The position numbers were made by a program, and so were the translations under genes. Below the pieces are notes generated by a model. The model was not told the origin of the DNA, ran no database searches, and worked only from the letters and a program-made list of their open reading frames with translations. Positions 23,401-51,809 of a DNA stretch of 64,000 bases are shown here, one piece after another; positions within the stretch are counted from its first letter, which is position 1; each line of letters opens with the position of its first letter. The DNA comes from Lumbricus rubellus (Eukaryota; Annelida; Clitellata; Crassiclitellata; Lumbricidae): positions 26,540,230 to 26,604,229 of the forward strand of contig OX243814.1 of the NCBI GenBank assembly GCA_945859605.1. The letters run 5' to 3'.

Positions 23401-25145
23401 CGGTGAAGTATAACTACTTAGTTGGCTACAGTCCAGGCCTCGATCAACTGAAGGACGCCCTGATGAATGGCCTGCGGTATTTCCAAGTCCAGAAGGACGC
23501 CGAAGCCAGATTCGCCGGTCTCGTGGGCCGGAATCTGCCGGACGGTTTCCCAGAGTCGCAGGCTAACTTCATCGTTAGTCAGCTCACCGTAAACATTCCG
23601 TACGAGATGGACATTGCCTTTGAATCGGACAGCGTTTCGAATCGACAGGAACGTATGATTGGCGACGTCTTTAAAGGCGAGATCGCCAAGCATTACACCG
23701 CCTTTGACAGTCGGTTCGATAATGTGTTTTCCCTGAAAAGCAAAGGCTACGACGATGATCACGTGATATTTGCGAAGGCTGCACTCAGTAATATGATCGG
23801 CGGAATAGGTTATTTCTACGGCAGTTCCCTCGTACGGTCGCGGTTTCTCCCGAACCCGGTCGCCTACTGGGATGCGCCCCTGTACACTGGCGTTCCATCT
23901 CGTTCCTTCTTCCCGAGGGGATTTCTGTGGGACGAGGGATTTCACAACCTGCTGATCAGTCGCTGGAGCTTGCCGATTTCATTGGATATTATTGGCCATT
24001 GGTTCGATCTGGTGAACACCGAGGGTTGGATTCCACGAGAACAGATACTTGGTCTGGAGGCGAGAGCAAAGGTCCCGCAGGAATTCGTCGTTCAGAACAA
24101 CGAGTATGCAAATCCTCCGACGTTCTTTCTGCCGCTGAAGAACATCGTGAAAGAACTGAAGAACAGCGGTGCCTCCAAAGATCAACAGTACCTAGAGAGG
24201 CTGTTTCCTCGTCTGAAGGCGTGGTACAGCTGGTTCAACCGAACCCAAGTCGGGACGGTCTACTCGTCGTATCAGTGGCGCGGTCGTAACGCCACGAGCA
24301 CACGGGAACTCAACCCGAAAACGTTGACCTCGGGGCTCGACGACTACCCACGAGCATCTCACCCAACAAGCGACGAGCGTCACCTTGACCTGCGGTGTTG
24401 GATGGCACTGGCCTCCGGTGTTATGGCCGACATTGCCAAGAGCGTGAACGAGTCGTGGGTCGAATACGAGAGACAGCATTTGCTTCTAACGGACAACGAT
24501 CGGCTAGACCAACTCCACTGGTCGGAGAGGAAACAACGCTACAGCGACTACGGCCTACACACCGATAACGTCAAACTGGAACGACCTCCGCAACCAAAAA
24601 ACCTCCAGCCCGGACAGAGACCTCCCCCAAACCAGCCAAGAGAGAAGGAACGGGTGGTCAAGCGTGAACCCAGTCTCCAATTCGTCGATTCCGAGTTTGG
24701 CTACGTCAGCCTCTTCCCATTCCTTCTGAAGGTCCTCCGCCCAGACTCGGCAAAGCTTGGCATAATTCTGCGCGACCTGAAAGACCCAAGTCTGCTCTGG
24801 ACGCCATTTGGACTGAGATCGTTGGCGAAGAGTTCACCGACGTACGGCAAGCATAACACCGAACACGACCCGCCTTACTGGAGAGGTGCAATCTGGGTGA
24901 ACATCAACTACCTTGCCCTGGACGCACTCTATCATTTCGCAAATATGCCCGGCCCACATCAGGACACTGCTAGCGCCACCTATCATGAGTTACGGACCAA
25001 TCTCGTTGAGAACATCTTCAACCAGTATCGAAAGACCGGCTACATCTGGGAACAGTACGACGATATGACCGGAATGGGTAAAGGTAGCCACCCGTTCACC
25101 GGGTGGTCGGCTCTGGTCGTGTCCATAATGGCAGAGCAATACTAG
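20455..25145 (+). CDS. MOGS: MOGS, mannosyl-oligosaccharide glucosidase (ER alpha-glucosidase I, GH63)
   Basis: Three coding exons: 20455-20827, 22148-22374, 23241-25145 (TAG). They splice in phase to 834 residues, against 837 in human. The enzyme is a type II ER membrane protein that removes the outermost alpha-1,2-linked glucose from the newly transferred N-glycan. Seen: Lys-rich cytosolic tail (KKKKHDQ), one membrane segment (about residues 48-69), GLKTRSP, YGWIAHDG, FVKRPGGQHGGDW, FLWDEGFH (428-435) and WIPREQILG in the catalytic barrel, ERHLDLRCWMAL, HNTEHDPPYWRGA (from 738), and the C-terminal FTGWSALVVSIMAE. The acidic residues in these motifs are those GH63 enzymes use. Start codon context caaagATGg is favourable. 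Introns hold a hAT element and a SINE ending ~40 bp before the exon 2 acceptor. Complete and apparently functional. Confidence 0.97.
21154..21521. mobile_element. Non-autonomous hAT-type element ('cagtggttcccaacc' family), copy 1
   Basis: Ends cagcggttcccaaccc / ggttgggaaccactg with perfect 8-bp duplications ttctaaat (21,146-21,153; 21,522-21,529). The interior contains ggcccgcgggcc and repeated aagtggccct. Lies in MOGS intron 1. Confidence 0.93.
21897..22104 (-). mobile_element. tRNA-derived SINE in MOGS intron 1
   Basis: Reverse copy of the 8,840 family: gcacttgttatagcgcccct at its 3' end and ggattcgaacctcgaac (B box) near 22,050, with the head ending near ccaccactacacca. It stops about 43 bp before the MOGS exon 2 acceptor. 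Confidence 0.92.
22409..22603 (+). repeat. Dispersed 'cagggctttttt' element in MOGS intron 2
   Basis: cagggcttttt to acagccctg with body blocks tccgattggaagtaatttac and catggaggatgg shared with 31,592-31,765. Inserted ~34 bp after the exon 2 donor. A clean adjacent 8-bp duplication is not visible here. Confidence 0.75.
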
Positions 25146-25159
25146 TTTCTTACTACTAA

Positions 25160-25165
25160 AATAAA
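25160..25165 (+). terminator. Candidate polyadenylation signal of MOGS
   Basis: AATAAA begins 15 bases after the TAG stop. This is unusually close, so a more distal signal may be the one used. Confidence 0.35.
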
Positions 25166-25883
25166 ATTTTATGTCTATGAGACGATCTGTGAGAATATTG
25201 TTACACTCATGGACAGTTTTCTTCCCTCTGCTAAGAGTGAAAAGGTTTTAGTAGGTGAGTAAAACTGAGTATGTTGTCTTTACAACGGCCAACTATAAGA
25301 GGATTTTGTTCTGCCGCATAGCAAGAACGGATGGGACTAGATAGAGATGCGTGGCAGATGTGTCATTCCAAATGGATGCAAGGGAGAAGCTACTATTAAA
25401 CATGTATAAATATGCAAGTGTGAATGACATGTAAAAACTTAGTGCGTTTTTACTGTGCAACTTGTTCTGGGTTCCTTCATAAGCAAAGCATAGTGATTTG
25501 GACAAGACAAACCAACTGTTTCAAGGTTTTCCACAATGCCACCAACCCAATTCCACATGTATAACTTCAAAGCAAGAGAGGATTAGTTGTCCATGATTTT
25601 AGTACAGAAATTAATGCTAATCTATGGAATGTAGCAAAAGTTTAGAAAATATTTTCACAAACGAAACGGTTCTACGTTTTTTAGTTGTAAGAAGTGAAGG
25701 ATTAATTTTATGGACATTTATGAAAGATCAACAATTTTGTACTTGTCATATCTTGGGTCAATTGTGTAAACAAATACTTGATGCTAATTAGCATCAGTCT
25801 CCATCATTTTATAATGCCTGAGCACTTGCTTTTTACCAGTTGCTCAAGACGACCTTTCTGTTTGGCTAGGATTGTCTCTGTGT

Positions 25884-25951
25884 ACCCTTTGATGCTGAGA
25901 GTGTAGTAAAATGTATGGGAAATCCTATACCCTCTGGCATCAAAGGGTGCT
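25884..25951. mobile_element. Short hairpin (piggyBac-type MITE) relic
   Basis: acccttt-gatgctgagagtg on the left and ctggcatcaaagggt on the right form an inverted repeat of the same family as 39,798 and 44,338. The TTAA flanks are lost (tgta / gcta). Confidence 0.55.
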
Positions 25952-28099
25952 ATATAAATTTAATGAATGCTATCCTCACATCATTTGTGTCCTGACTAGG
26001 ACAAAGATGTGGGTTACCCAACATCTATTTTTTTACTTTTTAATTTTACAAGTACATATATATATATATATATATAATAAAAATATTCTAATCACAACAT
26101 TTTTATTTTTGAGCCCAAAATTGTGACATTTATGCCATACAGAGCATAAAAGTTTTTGAAAAAATTTATACATAAATGAAGGACATTTTTTAGCATTTCA
26201 ATCTTTTTAGCTAGAACGTAAACAAATGTCACCTATAATAATTTATTAATAGGTTGAAAATACTGCAAAAATTGTTCAAAATCAGGTTGTGCCTGTAAGT
26301 AAGGTAGTCAGATGTGTAATATGAAAATCTTATACCGTTTCAATTTAGTTCGTCCATGAAATAATTTCTTAAAGTGAGAATCATTGAAACAATCATTTCA
26401 ATGTAATTCATCAAGTAATCGATTAAGTTTGTTGTCAGAAAGTCCTTGTCTAGTAGCCATTTTGGGCCATTTAAATCTCATATAAATATCGGATTGAATT
26501 CGTATATTGGAATTTAAATGTGCAATGTAAATGTTGGATTTTATTAGTTGATGTACACATTAACGCTTATTTGCAAGTTTAATTTTGTTATCTTAGCCTG
26601 GATGATGTAAAGTTTTGAAAACATCATAGTATCTTTCACAGGTATACATACAGCTGTCCAAACTCTAGACCCAGCCCACCGCCTATTACTGAGTTTGACA
26701 TGGCCCTTGCTGGGTCTGAATGCATGTATGTAATACTATGTATGTATGTCTGAATGAATGTATGTTGCTGCAAGCTCATCTGGTACAGAAAGCTTAATAT
26801 CACATGTTTAACAGCAAATAGGACAATCAATTTCATGTCTTGACATACTGCTGTGGCCTACCTGCTGTGTACAGGTGGCCGACCCATAAAACTGTTCTCA
26901 CTTATGAAAAATTTGATATACGATACACTTGGCTTCTTAAAATCAATAATTTCTGTGTAAGTTCTGCATTTTAAATGGTGCATGGTAATCTTTTTTTCTA
27001 AGTTGCAAAAGTGTTTTTGTCAAATTGAAATGTTCAAGTAGCAAGATGATTTTGTTCTATTTGAAGAGCTTTTACTTAATTTTATCTATAGAGTTTAAAA
27101 TCTTTTAAAAAATAGAGATGTATGACTTGCCAGCAGTTACCCAATATCTACCCAATACACGTAGCTGGTTTTGACCCTAGGTGCAAATGTTTGGGGAACC
27201 ATTGAATTATGAATCACTCTCATAAAGTGCATCCAACAAGTAGGTCAACGATTATTTTTTATACAGCTTTGAAACTTCTACATTTCAAAAGTTGCATCAC
27301 ACATTTAAAAGGCACAAACACTGCCCCTTCTACCAGGAAAATTAAGGAGAGTGCCTTGGCACCGTATCGGCAAATGTAAGGATTTAATTATAAAGCATTA
27401 AAATTCCAGCTTATTTCTCAGACCATACTGTATCAGAATTCTCATTACGATGAAGTGTTTCCAAGAATATTCCTTCATAATTTTTTCATTAAAATGCAGC
27501 ACAGTAATCCATGAAACAAAGTTTCATTATGCATTTTCACAAGCACACAACAATGACAACCAGAAGCTTACCTACAAAATAGTACAAGTCACTTTTTAAG
27601 GACCTGACGCTAGAGGACATCAGTATCTTATAAATACAGCTTGCTGGCTATTTATTCATACAACAGCATTGTGTACTAATCATTAAGCATCAACCAGCAG
27701 TGCTATGCAGTCATGAAAGGTATTTCCTCAAGGTTCTTACAAATATTAGCATGGGATTTACATGAATTTGAACATTACTTAACGACAGCAAACTAGACAA
27801 TGGACAGAAGTGTTACCAACAGTACTTAAGGGCCATCCATATATTACGTATGCACCGGATTCAGGTGATTCGTGAGGGGGAAAAGGTCTCGCAAAAAATG
27901 TACATGCACAAAATAAATTAATAATTATGACGTCCACATTGGCCTATTTATAACTCTGTATTATCCTATGGTCGTTCGATGGCAGTTGACTACATTAAAA
28001 TCATATTATGTTCAGATCTAAACAGCAAACCATGATGGCTAACAAATTTTAGCATTCAAATATGATGCTGAAAAAATTAATAGTTGCATACGGTAAAAT

Positions 28100-28284
28100 C
28101 ATAGGCGTACGAGGCAGGAGGTCCGAGGGGGGAATGCCCCCCAACTTTCGGGAAAGTCTGGTTTTTCGGGCAAACACAGCCCCGAATGACTAAAAAAAGG
28201 TTGTCAACTTTTTTGCCGGATATATTTTTCGGGCAGAAGTTCAATCTTTGCCCTCCCACTGCTGAAATCTCCCGTACGCCTATG
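28100..28284. mobile_element. Non-autonomous hAT-type element, 185 bp
   Basis: Ends cataggcgtacga / cgtacgcctatg, flanked by ggtaaaat and ggtaaagt (7 of 8 bases match). The interior includes gactaaaaaaaggttgtcaa, a module shared in inverse with other elements here. Confidence 0.75.
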
Positions 28285-28855
28285 GGTAAAGTAAATGCTT
28301 TATAGATGACTTTAGGTAATTAGCTTTTGTACGGGGATAGAGAAGCTTGTTTGTATGTACGCATGGGGGGGTTCTAAAAATGTATGAGTTGCAGCATGGA
28401 GAAGGAGTCGAAACACAATTTCTTTTTATTTACTTAAGTAATAATTTTTATATGGATGGGCCGTCACTAGATTTCTCAACTAAGCGATAGCACACAAGCA
28501 AAATAAATGCAGTATATGAACACAATGGCTACCACAATTCAATCCTACGTGCGTTAAGAAAGCAGACCAAATATGCATCCTGAACTCCAGAATTCTACCA
28601 GTGATGCTTGAAAATGTCTGGTTAAACTCCTCACAAACTGGACTATCAGAAAAAACACAAATATCTAGCACATATATGTGGAACATTTTCTCCGGTTTTC
28701 CAAGTCTGTCATAAAACTGTTATTTAAGTTAAAATCATTTGCAGTCTTTTCTGACAACTTGTCCAGAATTTAAGTTTTTATACAAGACACGTTGCAGAGC
28801 TGATAGCATGCTTCAACAGATAATTTGTCCTGAGATAATGAGTGTATCTCCATCC

Positions 28856-46043
<17,188 letters not shown>

Positions 46044-46544
46044 TTTTCCAAATTTCTGAATTTATTTTAAAGCAAGCTTTTGAAAGCTTTCAAAATCTAC
46101 AGTGTGTTTCGAATCAACCAATCACGTTTAACTTCCGCTTCGCGCATCTCATGGCATTTCAAGATGGCAACGAGAGCACTCGGAGCACACCGAGCATGGG
46201 TATCAGCGAATGTGACCCAACGACCTTATATATATTACCCTATAATTATTATTTGTAAAAATCATTAAGTTCTCTTCTGCATTCATAAAGGTAGTTAACG
46301 AGTAATTTATATGTAATGCTATTTATGTATTAATTTTCAATGTAGGTACTATCTTAGTTTTCTATCGAAGCAAGGTTTTACCAATTTTACATTTAAGTAA
46401 GTAAGTGTGTTGTTGGTTAAACGCAAGCGAGCGCTCATACAAAGTCAATAATAATTGTGGCAGAGAAACAAACCATGTCTGGTAACCAGGTAAGTGAATT
46501 GAAACAAAATGGAATTGGATTCGTCTGTTCGGATTTGGTTTCGG
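46044..46544. promoter_or_regulatory. Kinesin-5 5' flank, possibly bidirectional promoter
   Basis: Immediately upstream of the kinesin-5 ATG (46,043). Contains a YY1-like aagatggc at 46,162. On the plus strand, ATGTCTGGTAACCAG at 46,475-46,489 is followed by a consensus donor gtaagt, a possible first exon (MSGNQ) of a divergent gene whose later exons I could not find. Confidence 0.35.
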
Positions 46545-47210
46545 CAGGGACGTAACTAGGATTTTTCGTTTGGGGGGGGGGCTTAAGCCTTAGGTATGAC
46601 CAATGGTTAAAGTGTAAAAGAAGAAGTGCCAGGACGCTGTATTGTAATTGGTCGTGAGTGGCGGCGCCGAAGGCGCGAAGTTGCGAGTGCCGAAGGCACG
46701 AAGCCCGTCCCGATTAAGGGGTCTGGGGGAGCGTCGCAAGCTCCCCAGCGGGGTCTGGGGCGGAGCCCCAGCGACCAGCGCATTTTTGGCTGTGTCGACC
46801 TCAAATGGAGCCATTTAAGGCTCTTGTTTGCCAGCTATTTGTGAACGGAAAAGTCGCAAAAACTTTAAGAATAAGTCGTTTTTCGGTGTCGCTAGGCTCA
46901 AGCTACCAGGATAACAATAAAAATAAAACTGCTACTGTAAAAGAGAAAGGTTTTGTCTTTACCGTAAGCTCCCCATCGGGGTCTGGGGCGGAGCCCCAGC
47001 GACCAGCGCATTTTTGGCTGTGTCGACCTCAACTGGAGCCATTTGCTAGGCAGTCATGGCCGGTCGTCCGTAACTGCATGTACGCCGTCCATGCGGTAGT
47101 CTATTTAAATTAGCCGTAAGCATACAACGGCTTGATTTCATTTGGGGGGCTTCAGCTTCGTTTGGGGGGGCTTAAGCCCCCCCCCAAGCCCAACGCTAGT
47201 TACGTCACTG
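46545..47210. mobile_element. Non-autonomous hAT-type element, 666 bp, with internal GC-rich repeats
   Basis: Ends cagggacgtaactagg / ctagttacgtcactg with perfect 8-bp duplications ggtttcgg (46,537-46,544; 47,211-47,218). Two 79-bp direct repeats (46,738-46,816 and 46,966-47,044), nearly identical, each hold the palindrome ggggtctggggcggagcccc. Poly-G/poly-C tracts lie next to both ends (ggcttaagcc motifs). The overlapping ORFs on both strands are compositional. Confidence 0.93.
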
Positions 47211-47322
47211 GGTTTCGGGTTTCCGAAATATCGCGATATTTGTACAAGTCTTTAATTTTGCTCCTTATAGTTCGATCCTGCTGTTGTTTGGTGTAAACAT
47301 TGCAACATATACCGGTGGTATG

Positions 47323-47622
47323 CAGAGGTGGATACAGAAATTTTGGTCTTGGGTAAAAAAATTGTGGCCTTTCGCCAACCGAAAAATCTGATTACTTTTT
47401 ATGACCTTTTTAGTCTCTCTCCCAAAAAATTCTAAAAAAAGTGGCAGCCCTGGTTATTTAAAATCTGACAACCTCTTTTAATCATAGGCCTATGCATCAT
47501 TTTCTCTCTCACCTTTTCGCACTGCCTTGATTTAAAGTATGAAACCTGATGGGGTGGGGCACACTTTGTGCAAATCTCTGAATGGAGGCCATGGCCGGAT
47601 TGGCCCCCTAGATTCGCCCCTG
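47323..47622. mobile_element. Non-autonomous hAT-type element, 300 bp
   Basis: Ends cagaggtggatac / gattcgcccctg, imperfect inverted repeats, flanked by gtggtatg and gtagtatg (7 of 8 match). The interior shares ctgattactttttatgacct-type modules with 54,585. Confidence 0.65.
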
Positions 47623-48479
47623 GTAGTATGCAGTGCTGTACTACTGCAAAAAAAATGGCATGCAATACTGGTACTAGACAATCTGAGAAGACCAGCTTAG
47701 TTGGATTTGGGATGTCCAACGGGATTACGGTAATCTTCTCATATCCCACTGCTCACCCTGGATGAATGAACAGAGTGGATTTAGTTTGTACAAGCGTAAC
47801 AAGTGTTGCTCTTCGATGGTTGTTAACTAAAGTCGTCTAGTTCACGGAGTATGTGGGAAATTTTTTTGCTCTCTAAAGATCATTCAGTCAATTCCTCTGG
47901 AGACTTATTATATTCAGGCTCTGACCTTGATCCCTTCTGTTTCAAACATTTACTTTTTCTCATGATTACAGGCCCACAGTTACACTAATTGCATTCAGAG
48001 GTAATAGTGATAGACTACCTGCTGGTTGAAGCAGTTTTGATGTTGAGCAAATATTTTAATTAAAACATCAAGCATAGGTTGCTTGTAGAGTGATGCATAA
48101 ATGTATGGGTTGTGGTTATGTTCAAGAGGAAGTACCATGCTAGAAAAATTCTATTAGGCAATGCAGAAAAAACCCTGTGTTCTCACATTTAAGATAAGTG
48201 CATTTATTTATAACTCTGAGGCATCAACATCAAATCAAACATGCAAGCATGGATAATTAGTTAATTGTGCTGTGGTCAAAAAGAAATCATTTTTAGGTCC
48301 TGCATAATTATCTCTGTAGACAACATTTAAAAGTGGAATGGGCCATAAGACAAGAGTTACAGATAATTGACATCAATGAATTGCTTACCATCCACACATT
48401 AGAAATTGCCCTTCTGAGGATTATGTAGTTAACATTGGTCTGTGACTCTGGTATCATAACACTAGGCGTTTTACTGTTA

Positions 48480-48710
48480 AATTTTATGGCACTAAAGTAT
48501 GGAACACAATATCAGTAGATATTCATCAATCCAGTAGTCGGCTATCTTTGTTAATTTTTCTTGGGAATTTTTTACTTGGGTGACCCTTCCCAGCGGGATG
48601 TCCATCCCTTTAGGGCCCCCCCTTTGTAGCCATTGCATATTTTCTACTTTTGCTGTCATCTTGTGTTTTTTTTGTTGCAATAAAGTGAATTGATTGATTG
48701 ATTGATGAGT
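48480..48710 (+). mobile_element. LINE 3' end with reverse-transcriptase C-terminus and (ATTG)n tail
   Basis: Plus frame FYGTKVWNTISVDIHQSSS matches the RT C-terminal W-N-x-[IL]-x-x-x-[IV]-[RH]-x-[SA]-x-S pattern. Stop, a short 3' UTR (acttgggtgacccttcccag) and gcaataaagtgaattgattg tail follow. 5'-truncated and dead. Confidence 0.65.
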
Positions 48711-50610
48711 AGTCTATATGTACACATTCATAGGCTACAATGCCAGCAACCACTAATAGGCCTACTCTTGTTAGCTACTAATTTTTTAACATGATTATAA
48801 CACTGAATGTTGACAGAGTTATCAGGACTTTGTGCCTTTTTGTGGCCATTAGGCTACTTTTGCAAATATAACTTTTAATCTCAAGGTTAAACTGCAGACC
48901 AAAGATCAAGAGATGTAGGCAATGTTTGACCAACGATAAAATGTTTAAATCTAAATAAAATTCTGCAGAAACTAATGCAATTCAGAGAGGTAACAACCAG
49001 ACATGAATTTTTAAAGAAATTAATTCACAATAAGATGAAAATCTTTTTATTGACAGTTCAAGTGATAAAAAATGACAGCTATTCATAAATTATCTAGACG
49101 GTAACATGAGATAAAAACGCTTTGGTCAAGTTTAGCACAATCTGTCCACACGCCGGACTACAGAAGGTCCTTCACCCTAAAGCCTCCTCAGCATGGGTTA
49201 ATGACCACACAGCTATCGAATATCTATGATATTCATGACACAAGATATATAAACCAGCAAAATTATTTAATATTCATTAGACACATGAATATTTATGAGT
49301 ATTTAATATTCATTAGACACTTGAATATTTATGACTATATCAGTCAAACCAAAATACTCGTTCAATATATTGCAAACGCAGCTGTACAACAACCTTAACT
49401 CAAATGGCATGACAGATAATTATTATACATCATTTATCATACTGGCTTTTTTCACATGGGAAACATACCCTTCAAACATTGAATTTTTATAAACTTTGAA
49501 AATCAATCAATTAAAAATATTCGTATTAATAACATCAATCGATTATACACCTCTTTTTATTTTTACTTCAAATTATTCACTATAGTATAACATTAAGTAC
49601 AACTCATTTAAAGTTATCTTGTAAGTTGATCTATTGTTTTAGCAACACTTCGTTAACAGTTTACAAAGAAATTAGGAAAGTGTTAACTTTCATTGTTCAG
49701 TTAATGACTGTCAATTTTATTAATGACTGTCAATTTTATATAATGCAGATCCTTGACAATTATTACCATGTACTTATGAATAATAAATTTAGGGTAATCT
49801 GACATAAATAGTTGACAGAAAAACAGTCAAATTGCTTACAAAATATTGAGTCATTTATAATTTTAATATAATATAATATAATAATTATTCAAAATAAGCT
49901 GATAATATCGGCAGCTGCCGCAACTTGTAAGTTCAACACATAGAAACCCCAGGCAGAAATAACTACATTAATGCACAGTTCTACATAGTTACACACACAC
50001 GATCTGATGTTTAGCACCTTTTGATTACAACTTTACTTTATTGCAGGGTCCACTACCTTGATATGTATCCATGACAACAACATTTTCAAGGGCTGTCACA
50101 CCACCTACCAACTAAACTGCATCTACTGAAAATAGCCCAACAGCAACATCACAGGTTAAGCATTGCACAGTATCATATTGACATATTTTTAAAAATTTCT
50201 CTCCACAATGCTCACCAATCAGAACTGTTGTGAAAGAACTAAGTAAAGAAAGTGGTCTTAATTCAATGAAAAGAGGCACTAGGACCAACAAGTTGACCCA
50301 CTGTACATCACGAAGCCCATATGACTATACTCCCACATAGGCTTTTTTAGGTTGTCCTACATTATGGTCCCGCATGGAAAGATATATGAGCGCATTAGAC
50401 TGGTCCAAAAAACTGAACATTGAAATATTTGAAAGGCATGTTGGTTTTTTTGTACATCTGGTACCAGAAACCCACAGTGCAAAATATTAAAACCCTGAGG
50501 CTCTATCTTCAGGTCCCTCAATGCTGTCAAAGTTTTAGTATGCTTACTACATTGTAAACGGTGCAATATAACTGGCAGGCATCCAATCAACGAGTACTGA
50601 ACCTTCCATT
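48711..50610. other. No gene recognised
   Basis: AT-rich spacer. No ORF has a family signature and no tandem repeat of note. Confidence 0.6.
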
Positions 50611-51809
50611 TTAGCTGTTAGCAATATTAGTGAATTGCCAGCATGAAAAGCAGCTGCAATTAGTGTTTAATTGACTATCTAGTGTCGAATAAAAAATATA
50701 TAAGAATGCTGTCAGCATGTCACATTGTCGGTTCCGAAAGTCGAATTTGACCATGAAGATTACGATGAAGCTCCGCCACCTGGGGTAATGCTTAGTGTCT
50801 TCGCTCTTCGTCAGCGAGTCATTGAAGGTGCTGATTGTTGCAACTAATCTCAGAAATCTCTCTGCCCCATCATTCACGACTTGGTCTGTAGGCCTACTTA
50901 TAAGAGGAAGATCCAACAACGTCTCCTTAATACAAAGAGATTTCATAAACCTCTGGCTCTCTGTTATTTCCTCTCCTTGTTTTCCTTAGGAAACTACCTC
51001 TTGCAGTCTAGGTTCTTCTTCTTTACTTGTGTCTTGGTTATCTCTTTTCTCGTTTATTAACTTCTTGGAAAAAAATAAGAACCCAGCAAGGTCAATTCCT
51101 AAATACCAGAAATGAAGCATGCATGAAAGTGTAGTAAATGCCGCCTTAGTGATCTTCTCATTTACAGCGGTGTGTAAGTCATCCAGGAGAGCAACGTCAT
51201 TCATAGCAGCATCACAAGCTCTTGGAGCCACTACGCTGCAGGTACGATTAGATCAGGACAATGAAAACAGCCACTTCTCAGATTATAGCTTCCCCGATCC
51301 TGGCTGGTTTCATTGGCTCAAAAAAGTGAAAACATCACGAGTTTGAGTATACGTAAATGAACTTTGTTATCTGTCATGCATTGTGGAGTGTGAAGATCCC
51401 CTGTTAGAAAATACAGAAGCAGTTTACACAGTTCTGGAGGTCTTCATGACCACGATAGCTGCATCTTGGCACTTCCTGCAGTCATCTATTTTAGAGCCTG
51501 AAATGCACGGACTAGCGGACTGCTACATAATGAAAGACCACTGTTGTTGATAAACGTTTGAATAGCTGGATATCGGGTCTAGAAGATGAGTCCATCACAA
51601 CTGTGAAGACTATCCAACATAGACTCTGTTGTGAGATGTCTGTACAACTTAAACGCAAGAGAGGTCAACAAAATACAACACTGAACAGTTACTAACATCC
51701 GTATACTGGATCCCATGCCAGTGTTGTAAGCAGTAGAGTCAAATAAAATAGCTTCAATAGGTTTTTCCAGTGTCCATTCTTCATTGATCTTGACAGCGAC
51801 GTTGGTCAT
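50611..51809 (-). pseudogene. Decayed transposase-like ORF of an uncharacterised invertebrate family
   Basis: Three minus-strand ORF pieces in N-to-C order: 51,809-51,579 (LEKPIEAILFDSTAYNTG), 51,231-50,986 (RACDAAMNDVALLDDL, FTTLSCMLHFWYLGIDLAG) and 50,946-50,611 (QVVNDGAERFLRLVATIS). From memory, these match in order a multicopy protein in cnidarian and insect genomes with FDTTxxNTG, a HLWYLSE-type segment and VVNDxAERGVxL. Frameshifts and stops separate them. Piece one loses the frame after NTG. The family is probably transposon-derived; no catalytic assignment is offered. Confidence 0.55.

Larger units (their letters stand above)
25146..28855. other. Tail-to-tail spacer between MOGS and kinesin-5
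   Basis: No coding exon recognised. It should contain both 3' UTRs. It holds a TA run near 26,056, a degraded hairpin element at 25,884 and a hAT-type element at 28,100. A minus-strand AATAAA lies at 28,425-28,430, a possible polyadenylation signal for the kinesin gene. Confidence 0.6.

Noticed and set aside
23418..24479. Minus- and plus-strand ORFs over MOGS exon 3
   Set aside because: Shadow frames of a well-supported exon.
46626..47113. ORFs on both strands around 46.6-47.1 kb
   Set aside because: They fall inside the hAT-type element with GC-rich repeats and show no transposase motif.
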